Shown here: positions 1-7,489 of the stretch, one piece after another
Numbering within the stretch: the stretch's first letter is position 1
How the letters are laid out: each line of letters begins with the position of its first letter
Source: Candidatus Micrarchaeum sp.
GTDB taxonomy: Archaea > Micrarchaeota > Micrarchaeia > CAILAH01
Direction of reading: 5' to 3'
DNA: 20,061 bases
Assembly: GCA_020723045.1 (NCBI GenBank)
Contig: DYJQ01000013.1
Location: forward strand, 1-20,061
Position numbers and translations under genes: made by a program
Notes under the pieces: generated by a model
Databases searched by the model: none
Seen by the model: only the letters and a program-made list of their open reading frames with translations
Told to the model about the DNA's origin: nothing

Positions 1-2556
1 AAGAAGGCTGAGATAAGGGAAGAGAAGAAGAAGGTGCTCAACAAGAGCGAGCTGGACGAAGTTGACAAGAGGTTTTCCGTGAATGCGCTGCGGCTGCTGG
101 CGGCGCGCTACCTCATTAAGGATGAAAAGGGCATGCCTACCGAATCGCCAAAGGAGATGTTCCAGCGCGTTGCGCTCGCGATGTCCCTCCCCGAGATATT
201 CTATGATAATAAGGTTTATTCCAAGGAACCCGTATTTGCTGTTAGAAAGGAGGATGCGGACATTGAGCTTGGAGGATATGTCAGCACGCTCAATGAATAC
301 GATAGAAAATACACGCTCAACAGCTGGCCAATAAACAAGTGGCATTTTGATAGGATGATGGCACTCTACAGAGAGCTAGCATATGAAGGCCGCATGAAAG
401 TGTCGTTTGGGAGAATACTGGAGATGCTCGAGAGAGGGGAGTTTAAGGAAGCAGCGGGTGTTGCACAGAGGGCATTTGATTTAATGACCCATAGGGATTT
501 CCTGCCCAACACACCCACACTTGTCAACGCTGGGAGGAAATTGGGCATGCTCTCCGCATGCTTCACGCTCGATGTTGAGGACAACATGGAATCCATCATG
601 AAACTGGCAAGGGACTGTGCAATGGTGCACAAGAGCGGTGGGGGTACAGGTGTAAACTTCAGCAAGATAAGGCCCGAGGGGGATATGGTAGCGTCAACAA
701 CGGGCGTGGCAAGTGGCCCCATCTCATTCATGAGGATGATCGATGCAATCTCCGATGTAATAAAACAGGGTGGGGTAAGGAGGGCGGCCAATATGGGCAT
801 CCTCGAAGTTTGGCACCCTGACATAGAGAAGTTCATAACCTCAAAGCAAAAGGAGGGGGTGCTTGAGAATTTCAACATCTCTGTGGGCATAAACACAGAT
901 TTCTGGGAATATCTTGAGAAGGGTGATGAATATCCATTAAAGGACCCAAAGAATGGCAAGATAGTAAGACGGGTTGACGCCAGAAAGCTGTTCAACCTTA
1001 TAGCATACAATGCATGGGCAACTGCAGACCCCGGCGTGCTGTTCTTCGATGTCACAAACAGTAGGAATGTGATGAAAAGCTTTAGGGGCGAGGTGAAGGT
1101 TACAAACCCGTGTGGTGAGGAGCCGCTCTATCCATACGAGTCCTGCAACCTTGCAAGCGTAAACGTGGGCAATTTTGTGGTCAAGACCGAAACGGGAGAA
1201 TACGAATTTGACTGGGAGCGGTTCCATAATGTTACGAAGTTTGTGGCGCGCATCCTTGACAATATCATATGCATAAACAAGTATCCCTTAGAGGAGATAG
1301 ATGTAGCCACAAAGAAGAGCAGGAGGATAGGTGTAGGTGTTATGGGTGTTGCAAACGCCCTATTCATGCTCAAGAAGAGGTACAACAGCAAGGAGGGTTT
1401 TGCATTCATGAAAAAGATTGCAGAGCACCTCACTTACAGCGCGTTTGAGCAGTCCGCGGATATTGCTGTCGTGCGCGGTACAGCCCCCATTTACGAGATG
1501 ACGGATTACAAAAAGGGCGAGCTGCCCATCGATGGGTTCTACCACAAAGAGGAGTGGACATGCGACTGGGACGCACTCGTAGGAAAGATAAAGATGAATG
1601 GGCTGAGGAACATAATGGTTACCACCGCCCCGCCGACCGGCTCGATTGGGATGATTGCGGATGCAACCACTGGCATTGAGCCTGTGTTCTCGCTCGCATT
1701 CGAAAAGCGCGTCTCAGTGGGCTCGTTTTATTACACCAACGAGATATTTGAAGAGGAACTCAAAAAAACTGGGAAGTACTCGAATGAGCTCATCAAGAAG
1801 ATCGTGGAAAATTACGGAAGCCTACAGGGTATTGATGAGGAGATTCCAGAAGAGATGAAGAATGTATTCGTTACATCGATGGATATACACTGGGCGGACC
1901 ACATAATGGCACAGGCATCGATGCAGATGTGGATAACTGACAGCATCAGCAAGACCATCAACATGCCCTCAGATGTAACGGTAGAGGATATCGAGCAGGC
2001 CTACCTAATCGCGCACGAGCTTGGCTGTAAAGGGATCACTATATACAGGGATAAGTCAAAGAGCAAACAGGTGCTCAATATAAACGCAGAGGTGAAGAAG
2101 AAGGAATTCAAACCCGGGATAAGCGAGTATACCTCGGAAATACTCGCAACGGTTATGGGGGGGAAGCCATACCTTAATGATTACATAAAAATCGATATGG
2201 GTAGGGCGATTACGCAGAAGAGCCAGCAGGCTGTGGCAGTAAAAATTGATGAGAAGGCAGGCAGTGGCCCAGATGCACTCCCAAAAAGCGTTGTTGAGAC
2301 CAGTATTGTGCAGATGAGCCTATCAACCCATGGCGCAGTCCTCGAGACTGCTGTTGCAACAAACAATGGGGAGATAACAATCCCAGTACAAAACGCTAAT
2401 CATATGGCACCCGTACAGGGGTTAAAGAATTCTGATATGAGCAAATACTGCCCGCAGTGCCTTGCAATGGGCAGGCTCAGCGAGTTGATAAACGAGGGTG
2501 GGTGCAAGCACTGCACCAACCCAGACTGCGGTTGGAGTGCATGCGCCATTTCCTAA
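1..2556 (+). CDS. nrdJ: Adenosylcobalamin-dependent (class II) ribonucleotide reductase, 5'-partial
   Basis: This enzyme reduces ribonucleotides to deoxyribonucleotides using a B12-derived radical, so it needs neither oxygen nor a separate radical subunit. The frame is open from base 1 (Lys/Glu-rich codons), so the true start, and possibly an ATP-cone, lies upstream. The first in-window start-like codon is GTG at 34, and residues are numbered from it. The substrate-binding stretch FLPNTPTLVNAG precedes redox Cys176 (SACF), followed by the GGGTGVNFS loop. The active-site loop NPCGE gives Asn358, thiyl-radical Cys360 and Glu362. The second redox cysteine is Cys371, eleven residues on, as in the Thermotoga maritima enzyme. 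The phosphate-binding loop PPTGSIG lies near residue 530. A TSCPD-like region (GSGPDALPKSV) and a cysteine-rich tail (CPQC, CKHC, CGWSAC) end the protein and should re-reduce the active site. No intein interrupts it. Family assignment is certain; only the N-terminus is unknown. Confidence 0.95.
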   Translation, partial: KKAEIREEKKKVLNKSELDEVDKRFSVNALRLLAARYLIKDEKGMPTESPKEMFQRVALAMSLPEIFYDNKVYSKEPVFAVRKEDADIELGGYVSTLNEYDRKYTLNSWPINKWHFDRMMALYRELAYEGRMKVSFGRILEMLERGEFKEAAGVAQRAFDLMTHRDFLPNTPTLVNAGRKLGMLSACFTLDVEDNMESIMKLARDCAMVHKSGGGTGVNFSKIRPEGDMVASTTGVASGPISFMRMIDAISDVIKQGGVRRAANMGILEVWHPDIEKFITSKQKEGVLENFNISVGINTDFWEYLEKGDEYPLKDPKNGKIVRRVDARKLFNLIAYNAWATADPGVLFFDVTNSRNVMKSFRGEVKVTNPCGEEPLYPYESCNLASVNVGNFVVKTETGEYEFDWERFHNVTKFVARILDNIICINKYPLEEIDVATKKSRRIGVGVMGVANALFMLKKRYNSKEGFAFMKKIAEHLTYSAFEQSADIAVVRGTAPIYEMTDYKKGELPIDGFYHKEEWTCDWDALVGKIKMNGLRNIMVTTAPPTGSIGMIADATTGIEPVFSLAFEKRVSVGSFYYTNEIFEEELKKTGKYSNELIKKIVENYGSLQGIDEEIPEEMKNVFVTSMDIHWADHIMAQASMQMWITDSISKTINMPSDVTVEDIEQAYLIAHELGCKGITIYRDKSKSKQVLNINAEVKKKEFKPGISEYTSEILATVMGGKPYLNDYIKIDMGRAITQKSQQAVAVKIDEKAGSGPDALPKSVVETSIVQMSLSTHGAVLETAVATNNGEITIPVQNANHMAPVQGLKNSDMSKYCPQCLAMGRLSELINEGGCKHCTNPDCGWSACAIS

Positions 2557-2594
2557 CGAGATAGGAAACACTGGAAAACCGCCTCCAAAAGCGC

Positions 2595-2604
2595 AATATA
2601 TACC
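2595..2604 (+). promoter_or_regulatory. TATA-like box upstream of the 35-aa ORF
   Basis: The sequence aatatatacc is a good archaeal TATA box. Its centre is about 46 bases before the ATG at 2646, so a start of transcription near 2625 would leave a leader of about 20 bases. An imperfect inverted repeat (ataca...tgtat, 2607-2630) lies between the box and the ORF. No promoter activity is proven. Confidence 0.4.
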
Positions 2605-2645
2605 TAATACAAAACTAATTTTGCCTGTATTGGCGGAGTGGTGAA

Positions 2646-2753
2646 ATGAAGTTTGAAGTAGAAGGGGTTAAACTGAAAGACCTTGAGAAGATGTTCAGGT
2701 CAGAGATAGATATGGCCTTCGAAAAGAAAACTAAGGTCATTGCCCTGCTGTAA
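2646..2753 (+). CDS. Possible 35-aa small protein
   Basis: This ATG-started frame encodes 35 residues beginning MKFEVEGVKLKDLEKMF. It is highly charged, looks amphipathic-helical after residue 8, and ends in a short hydrophobic tail (VIALL). A GGTGA Shine-Dalgarno match (2640-2644) lies immediately before the ATG, which is closer than ideal, and a TATA box is correctly placed upstream. After the TAA the same frame runs for 16 more codons, starting with ATG, to a TAG at 2802-2804. It could be a genuine small protein, the truncated head of a former gene, or a chance frame. I recognise no family. Confidence 0.3.
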   Translation: MKFEVEGVKLKDLEKMFRSEIDMAFEKKTKVIALL

Positions 2754-2777
2754 ATGCCTAGCGTGCACTTCCATAGT

Positions 2778-2787
2778 GTTATATTTG
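2778..2787 (+). promoter_or_regulatory. Possible TATA box for the DUF457 gene leader
   Basis: The sequence gttatatttg is TATA-like. If used, transcription would begin near 2810 and give a leader of about 110 bases before the DUF457 start at 2922. A 14-codon ORF (2819-2863, starting MRTDKVWV) with a purine-rich upstream stretch would lie in that leader. Apart from this and the structured element at 2879-2922, I see nothing definite in 2754-2921. Confidence 0.3.
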
Positions 2788-2878
2788 TTTCATCAAAAGT
2801 ATAGTTAGTGGTGGAAGGATGAGAACGGATAAGGTATGGGTAAGAAAGAGGCAGGTTCCTTGAGGATGGTTTCTAATG

Positions 2879-2922
2879 TAGGGAGTATTCATTCATCCCT
2901 CTCTGTAAAAGAGGTTTCCCTA
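2879..2922 (+). promoter_or_regulatory. Nested hairpin covering the Shine-Dalgarno and start codon of the DUF457 gene
   Basis: An outer stem pairs 2879-2885 with 2916-2922 (taggga against tcccta, plus one G-U pair). It encloses an inner stem pairing cctct at 2898-2902 with agagg at 2910-2914. The inner stem hides the GAGG of the likely ribosome-binding site, and the outer stem reaches the A of the ATG. This could control translation, but the stems are short and could be chance. Confidence 0.3.
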
Positions 2923-3389
2923 TGCCTAATGCTCTCGCGCACTTACTCTTTGCATCTCTCATTGCAATAGTGTTTGTTTCAGTTCTCACACTGCCCTTTG
3001 AGGCCAAGCTGGGATGTGGCCTCCTGATTGTTGCCTTCTCATTCCTCCCAGACCTTGACCATGAGAAGGCGGTTGCAAGGCAAGCGTATAGGAAAATAGC
3101 AGGTATTGCAGTGTTTGCGCTTGCGATAGTTGTATTGAATGTATTCGCACACATGAATTTGGGCATCGCACTGGTTGGGGCATTCCTCATCTCGCTAATA
3201 ACCGTCCCGCTGAGCGAGGCACTAATTCCAAGGCATAGGGGCATAATGCACTCGCTCGAATTTGCCATAGGGGTTGGAGTGATGATATATCTCCTGCTAG
3301 CATACGCTCATATCCGGCCGGCCCACATATTCGCGGCAGGCGCATTTATCGGCTATTGCTCGCACATCATCCTAGACCGCTTTATGTAA
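2922..3389 (+). CDS. DUF457/YdjM-family membrane-bound metal-dependent hydrolase
   Basis: This is a 155-aa integral membrane protein. It carries the motifs of the YdjM/DUF457 family (predicted membrane-bound metal-dependent hydrolases): an N-terminal His7 (NALAHLLF), an acidic motif LPDLDHE (Asp44, Asp46, His47), RHRGIMHS (His105, His110) and SHIILD (Ser147, His148, Asp152). About five or six hydrophobic segments alternate with these polar motifs, so the residues probably cluster at one membrane face and bind metal. The substrate is unknown; other members have been linked to lipid or LexA-associated functions. The protein stops three residues after the last motif, short of many homologues, so a trimmed C-terminus is possible. 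The start follows a GAGGT Shine-Dalgarno at 2911-2915. The gene appears to be transcribed on its own. Confidence 0.8.
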   Translation: MPNALAHLLFASLIAIVFVSVLTLPFEAKLGCGLLIVAFSFLPDLDHEKAVARQAYRKIAGIAVFALAIVVLNVFAHMNLGIALVGAFLISLITVPLSEALIPRHRGIMHSLEFAIGVGVMIYLLLAYAHIRPAHIFAAGAFIGYCSHIILDRFM

Positions 3390-3455
3390 ACCGCCATCTA
3401 CTCGACAGCCAATCGCATATGATATCTATCTCGGGCAGAACCGCGTTTATTGGGC

Positions 3456-5210
3456 TTAGTCACGAACGTAATAGTAATAGTTGCCTTTTTCTCTCTGCTC
3501 TCTATCAAGAACCGAATCCTTCTTATTGACCTTTGGCCTCATAGTTTCTACATCCCTTCTTAGGGTGATACCCAAATCCTTGAGGAATGAATTCATCGCA
3601 TCCATCTTATTTCTCGGAGAGGATGCACGGCCGTGCACTGAAGATTCTCCTGTGAATTGGATTATCCTGCTCGAGATGGAATCGATAAAGACAATATCAT
3701 GGTCAACAACAAACGCCACCTTTTCCTTATCGGCAATCTCTCTCTTTATCACAGTTGAGAGCCGCATCCTCTGCTCAATATCGAGGAATGCAGATGGCTC
3801 ATCCAGCAGGTAGATGTCAGCCTCTTTTGAGAGCGTACTTGCAATCGCAAGCCTCTGCAATTCACCGCCGCTGAGATGCTTTACCTCCTTGTGAAGCAGG
3901 TGCACAAGCTCAAACTCCGCTAAGTATTCCTGGCTTATCTTATTCTTAAGCGCAAACTCGCCAACCGTGCCATCAAAATAGGCCTGCAGATACTGCGGCT
4001 TGTACGAAACACTAAGACCTTCTAGCGCCACGCCATCATCCGGCTTTTCCACCCCAGCAATCATCTTGATGAATGTTGACTTGCCTATTGCGTTGGGCCC
4101 AACAATCCCTATCACCTCGCCCCTGCGCGCATCACCGCCGTCAGCCTCGAGCGAGAATGTTGCATACCTCTTCTTCATCCCCCCATACTCAAACATCTTT
4201 GGCCTTTTTGACTCGCTCAATGAGAACAGCTCAAACCTAAGCTCCCTATCCCTAAACCGCACGTTTTCATCCTTCAAGTATCCCTCCAAAAACTCGTTTA
4301 TACCGTTGCGTGCGTTCTTTACACTGCTCACAATACCGTATGCACCCGGCTCGCCGTAGAGGACATACACATAGTGTGCAAGATAGTCCAGGATTGCAAG
4401 GTCATGCTCAACCACCAGCACAGCCTTTTCCTCGGCAAGCTTAGCGATCTCATGCGCCACCCTCATCCTCTCATAGATATCCAGATAGATGGAGGGCTCA
4501 TCAAAGAAATACAGGTCTGCATCCTTGAGCATTGCAACTGCAATCGCAACCTTCTGCAATTCACCGCCGCTCAATGATGAGAGCGTGGATTTTATGAAAG
4601 ATGATAGTGCCAGTTTCTCTACAATCTCCTCCTTCTTCCCGCGCTGGTCGAACTCATCAAGCAGTGCATCAACAGTCTTATTGGGTGCGACTTTAGCAAG
4701 AAGCTCTACATTCTGCATTTTATAGCTGATGCGGTGCTTACCACCAATTTCATGAAAATAGTTCTTTATCTCTTTACTCTTCACCTCTCTTATTGCATCC
4801 TCCCACGTATATGTCTTGGAGAGGTTGCAGAAGTTAGGAATTAGCTTTCCGGACAGGATTTCTAGGAGGGTTGTTTTCCCAATACCATTCCTGCCCACGA
4901 GGGCGGTAATTGCATTTGGCTTGGGTGCTGCAAAGTTGTAGAGCCTAAATGTGTTCACACCGTATTGGAATAGAGGGTCGCCGGCCTCCCCTGCAAGGTT
5001 GATTATCTTAATTGCATCTGCAGGGCACTTCTTCGGGCATATGCCACAGCCCGTGCATATGTTTTCATCAATAACAGGATAATTCTTCTCATCAATAATT
5101 ATGCAATCCTCCCCCATCCTCACGAGGGGGCATACATCCCTGCATATGTACCCGCATTTCTCGCGTGTGCACTTATTCCTGTCAATAACAGCAATTCTTT
5201 TTGAGCCCAT
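3456..5210 (-). CDS. abce1: ABCE1 / RNase L inhibitor-type ribosome-recycling ATPase
   Basis: ABCE1 is the soluble twin-ATPase that splits 70S ribosomes into subunits after termination or rescue, acting with aRF1 or Pelota. The 584-aa length is normal. The N-terminus has the eight cysteines for two [4Fe-4S] clusters (Cys14, 19, 23, 27 and Cys52, 55, 58, 62). The first nucleotide-binding domain has Walker A GRNGIGKT (106-113), signature LSGGE (213-217), catalytic Glu238 and switch His269. The second has Walker A GPNAIGKST (371-379), LSGGE (446-450), Glu471 and His504. The two halves are therefore both intact. No transmembrane segment is present. The gene is transcribed away from pelota across a 96-base intergenic region, which fits their joint function. 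There is no Shine-Dalgarno before the ATG, and a TATA-like box about 29 bases upstream suggests a leaderless mRNA. Confidence 0.97.
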   Translation of the reverse strand: MGSKRIAVIDRNKCTREKCGYICRDVCPLVRMGEDCIIIDEKNYPVIDENICTGCGICPKKCPADAIKIINLAGEAGDPLFQYGVNTFRLYNFAAPKPNAITALVGRNGIGKTTLLEILSGKLIPNFCNLSKTYTWEDAIREVKSKEIKNYFHEIGGKHRISYKMQNVELLAKVAPNKTVDALLDEFDQRGKKEEIVEKLALSSFIKSTLSSLSGGELQKVAIAVAMLKDADLYFFDEPSIYLDIYERMRVAHEIAKLAEEKAVLVVEHDLAILDYLAHYVYVLYGEPGAYGIVSSVKNARNGINEFLEGYLKDENVRFRDRELRFELFSLSESKRPKMFEYGGMKKRYATFSLEADGGDARRGEVIGIVGPNAIGKSTFIKMIAGVEKPDDGVALEGLSVSYKPQYLQAYFDGTVGEFALKNKISQEYLAEFELVHLLHKEVKHLSGGELQRLAIASTLSKEADIYLLDEPSAFLDIEQRMRLSTVIKREIADKEKVAFVVDHDIVFIDSISSRIIQFTGESSVHGRASSPRNKMDAMNSFLKDLGITLRRDVETMRPKVNKKDSVLDREQREKGNYYYYVRD

Positions 5211-5232
5211 GGCGGAATATTTCTGAAAATGG

Positions 5233-5244
5233 CTATTTATTAAG
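5233..5244 (-). promoter_or_regulatory. TATA-like box of the ABCE1 gene
   Basis: Read on the minus strand this is cttaataaatag. Its centre lies about 29 bases before the ATG at 5210, so transcription should begin at or next to the start codon. No Shine-Dalgarno is seen, which supports a leaderless transcript. Confidence 0.45.
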
Positions 5245-5272
5245 TTTTAGGGGGGGTTGGTTGCAATCAGGA

Positions 5273-5284
5273 AACAAATAAAAG
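5273..5284 (+). promoter_or_regulatory. TATA-like box of the pelota gene
   Basis: The sequence aacaaataaaag is centred about 28 bases before the ATG at 5307, again the spacing of a leaderless transcript. A run of seven G (near 5251-5257) separates this box from the oppositely directed ABCE1 box. Confidence 0.45.
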
Positions 5285-5306
5285 AAGCACTCTCAATTAA
5301 TACACA

Positions 5307-6335
5307 ATGAGGGCGAGAATCAACCGCAAAGAAGGTATTGTTTCAATAGTGCCGGAGACGTTTGAGGACTTGTGGCACATCTACAAACTCGTTACGGCAG
5401 GCTCATTTGTAAAAGCACACAGCACAAGGAAATACAAACCGAGCGGGAGCAATAAAGAGGAACGGATAAGCGTTAATGTAACACTCGATGCTGATAAGGC
5501 CGAGTTGCACAAACACTCAAATAGTGTACGGATTACTGGGAAGATTGTGGAGATACGGCCAGAGGAAATCGCACCGCTCGGGGCGTACCACACCATTGAT
5601 GTGGGGGTTGGCGATGAGGTGCACATAAGAAAGGGGTGGAAGGAGTACGAGCTTGACATGATAAGTGAGGCTGTAAAGGCCAGCAAGAGGGCAATCGTGA
5701 GCATAGTACTGGTTGATAATGAGATGGCAACATTTGCCTCACTAAAACAGTATGGGATTGAATTCTGGCTCGAGCTTGAGAACCGCGCCAAGAAGAAGGA
5801 TAAAGATGTTGACACAGGAGAGTTTTTTGCAGAGATTATTGGAGAGCTCGCAAAGATTGAGGGGCTCATCATCCTTGGAGGGCCGGGGTTTACAAAGGAG
5901 AACTTGCTCAAAAAAATAAAGAGTGAGAATGCAGGCCTTGCCAAGCGCATACGTCTCGTGAATGCATCAAACGCTGAGAGAAGCGGTGTTTACGAAGTGG
6001 TAAAAAGTGAAGAAATGCACGAGCTGATGGAGTATGAGCACATGCACACTGCACTGCGCGATATCGAGAGATTCCTGCGGAGTGCAAGCAGGGGCGATGG
6101 CCTGAGTGCATACGGGAAGGCGGAGTTGGAGAGGGCCGTTGAGATGAGTGCTATTGAGGTTCTTATCATATTGGACTCGCTCGTGAGACAGGATGAGTTT
6201 TATGAACGATTGCTCGATAAAGCCAAGGAGAGGGGAGGGGTTGTAAGGATCGTGCCTACTGAGAGCCAGGCCGCTGAGCAGATTAAAGCGTTCGGTGGTG
6301 CGATTGCTATACTAAGGTATAAAATGGATAATTAG
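5307..6335 (+). CDS. pelA: Pelota (aPelota) mRNA-surveillance / ribosome-rescue factor
   Basis: Pelota binds the empty A site of stalled archaeal ribosomes and, with ABCE1, drives subunit splitting. The 342 aa divide into an Sm-like N-terminal domain (about 1-125, starting MRARINRKEGIVSIVPE, with the AYHTIDVGVGDEVHIRK stretch), a central eRF1_2-type domain (about 126-240) and a C-terminal eRF1_3-type domain (about 242-342, with YGKAELERAVEMSAIEVLIILDSLVR and the closing IKAFGGAIAILRY). There is no GGQ motif, so it is not the release factor aRF1. The central domain's loop around residues 150-165 is Lys/Asp-rich. The gene lies head to head with ABCE1. It has no Shine-Dalgarno and a TATA-like box 28 bases upstream, so leaderless initiation is likely. 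Confidence 0.95.
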   Translation: MRARINRKEGIVSIVPETFEDLWHIYKLVTAGSFVKAHSTRKYKPSGSNKEERISVNVTLDADKAELHKHSNSVRITGKIVEIRPEEIAPLGAYHTIDVGVGDEVHIRKGWKEYELDMISEAVKASKRAIVSIVLVDNEMATFASLKQYGIEFWLELENRAKKKDKDVDTGEFFAEIIGELAKIEGLIILGGPGFTKENLLKKIKSENAGLAKRIRLVNASNAERSGVYEVVKSEEMHELMEYEHMHTALRDIERFLRSASRGDGLSAYGKAELERAVEMSAIEVLIILDSLVRQDEFYERLLDKAKERGGVVRIVPTESQAAEQIKAFGGAIAILRYKMDN

Positions 6336-6403
6336 AGTCCAATAGCTTATTGCAAAGGATTTGATCGCTAAGCACAATATGCACACTACACGTGGATTAA
6401 AGC

Positions 6404-6414
6404 CATATTATAAA
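6404..6414 (+). promoter_or_regulatory. TATA box of the glycosyltransferase gene
   Basis: The sequence atattataaat is centred about 27-28 bases before the ATG at 6437. No Shine-Dalgarno lies between them. The expected transcription start is at the start codon. Confidence 0.5.
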
Positions 6415-6420
6415 TGTTTA

Positions 6421-6435
6421 GAAGTAAATTACTTC
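6421..6435. promoter_or_regulatory. Perfect 7+1+7 palindrome between TATA box and start codon
   Basis: The sequence gaagtaaattacttc has two perfectly complementary 7-base arms around a single central A. It fills the space between the TATA box and the ATG at 6437, where a bound dimeric repressor would block polymerase loading. This is a plausible operator, though it is AT-rich and could be chance. Confidence 0.35.
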
Positions 6436-6436
6436 G

Positions 6437-7483
6437 ATGCGCATACACTTTATGGTCAATGGCATGGGGCTGGGCCACGTATACAGGGACCTGCTCATGA
6501 TGAAAGAGCTGGCTAAGAGGCATAGGGTGGCCGCATCATCCTTTGGCAGTGCGCTGGAGGTAGTGCGCGAAAACGGCTTCGAGAACGCTGTTGAACTGCC
6601 CACTATTGGCGAGCTAGTCTTGGACAAGGACAAAGTCAACATAAAGATGAGCCTGTGGGAAAACCTCAAACGGCTCAAGCCTGTGGCTATAAAGAGGATA
6701 AGCAATATACTGGTTCGTGAAAGGCCAGATGTTGTCGTCGTGGATGGATATCCGCTGGGTATCATTGCGGCAAAGATGCTTAGCATCAAGACCGCGAACA
6801 TCACAAATTGCACAAAGGTTTCGTATGTATTTCCAAAACAGCACGCATTCGTTGAAAGGGGGGCGGATGTCCTCTCAATGAGCATTATTGAGATGTCTGA
6901 CCTTGTCATCGTGCCAGATTTTGCGCCGCCATTTACAGTTGCAAGGGAGAACATTGCATATTTTGGACTCAAGAGCAAGTTTCATTATGTCGGCCCGCTA
7001 TCGCTGGCAAAACCAGCAAGGAAGTCAAATTGTGTGCTTATAAGCGTTGGCGGTAGCGGTGTGCACGGTGCCAGCGTTGAGTCTGCAAGAGAGGCGATCG
7101 AAAAAATGGGATATAAGACCATAACTTCTGATGGAAAGCTAAGCCATGAAAAAACGCAGGAAGCACTCGCACAAGCGCCTTTTGCAATACTGCACGGTGG
7201 CCACACCACCATAATGGATGCGATATGCGCGGGAACGCCAATAATTGCCATTCCAATGAATGATTATACAGAGAGGATAAACAACGCGGCTGGCGCTGAG
7301 AAGCTTGGCATCGGCATTACGCTTGATGAGGAATGGATAAGCAAGGATAATATTGAGATAGCGGTTGCAAGAATAAAGGATAAAGGAATAAGAGAAAACA
7401 TTTCCAACCTATCAAGAATTGCAAGAAAAATGAAGGGGTATGAGAAGGCCGCAAGGCTGATTGAGTCTATAAAACATAATTAG
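6437..7483 (+). CDS. GT-B fold glycosyltransferase (MurG/GT1-like, MJ1255 type)
   Basis: This is a 348-aa predicted nucleotide-sugar glycosyltransferase. The N-terminal domain opens with a beta strand and the glycine-rich acceptor-side motif GMGLGHVYR (9-17), as in MurG-like and related archaeal enzymes. The linker is near residue 190. The C-terminal donor-binding domain has SVGGSG (203-208), HGGHTTIMDAICAGTPIIAIP (253-273), and Glu279 and Asn282 in the region that contacts the nucleotide sugar. There is no signal peptide or obvious transmembrane segment, so the enzyme should act in the cytosol or at the inner membrane face. Sugar and acceptor cannot be read from the sequence; surface glycan, glycolipid or glycoprotein synthesis are all possible. 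It is transcribed alone, and its stop is six bases from the convergent MFS gene's stop. Confidence 0.85.
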   Translation: MRIHFMVNGMGLGHVYRDLLMMKELAKRHRVAASSFGSALEVVRENGFENAVELPTIGELVLDKDKVNIKMSLWENLKRLKPVAIKRISNILVRERPDVVVVDGYPLGIIAAKMLSIKTANITNCTKVSYVFPKQHAFVERGADVLSMSIIEMSDLVIVPDFAPPFTVARENIAYFGLKSKFHYVGPLSLAKPARKSNCVLISVGGSGVHGASVESAREAIEKMGYKTITSDGKLSHEKTQEALAQAPFAILHGGHTTIMDAICAGTPIIAIPMNDYTERINNAAGAEKLGIGITLDEEWISKDNIEIAVARIKDKGIRENISNLSRIARKMKGYEKAARLIESIKHN

Positions 7484-7489
7484 ATATTT

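Noticed and set aside
1..2556. Intein in the class II ribonucleotide reductase
   Set aside because: Archaeal ribonucleotide reductases often carry inteins, but the catalytic loops run on without insertion and no splicing motifs are present.
2754..2921. Box C/D guide RNA or tRNA in the gene-poor stretch
   Set aside because: A GGATGAG resembles box C, but no CTGA box D is found at a suitable distance, and no cloverleaf can be drawn.
2836..2990. Alternative small ORF (MGKKEAGSLRM...) overlapping the DUF457 start
   Set aside because: It runs out of frame into the DUF457 gene, has no convincing ribosome-binding site, and its residues show no recognisable pattern.
5307..6335. Release factor aRF1 instead of Pelota
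   Set aside because: The three-domain layout is shared, but there is no GGQ motif or NIKS-like motif, and the N-terminal domain matches Pelota.
6340..6352. Hairpin after pelota as an intrinsic terminator
   Set aside because: The caata/tattg stem is only 5 bp and AT-rich, with no T tract after it. Archaeal termination relies on T tracts rather than such stems.
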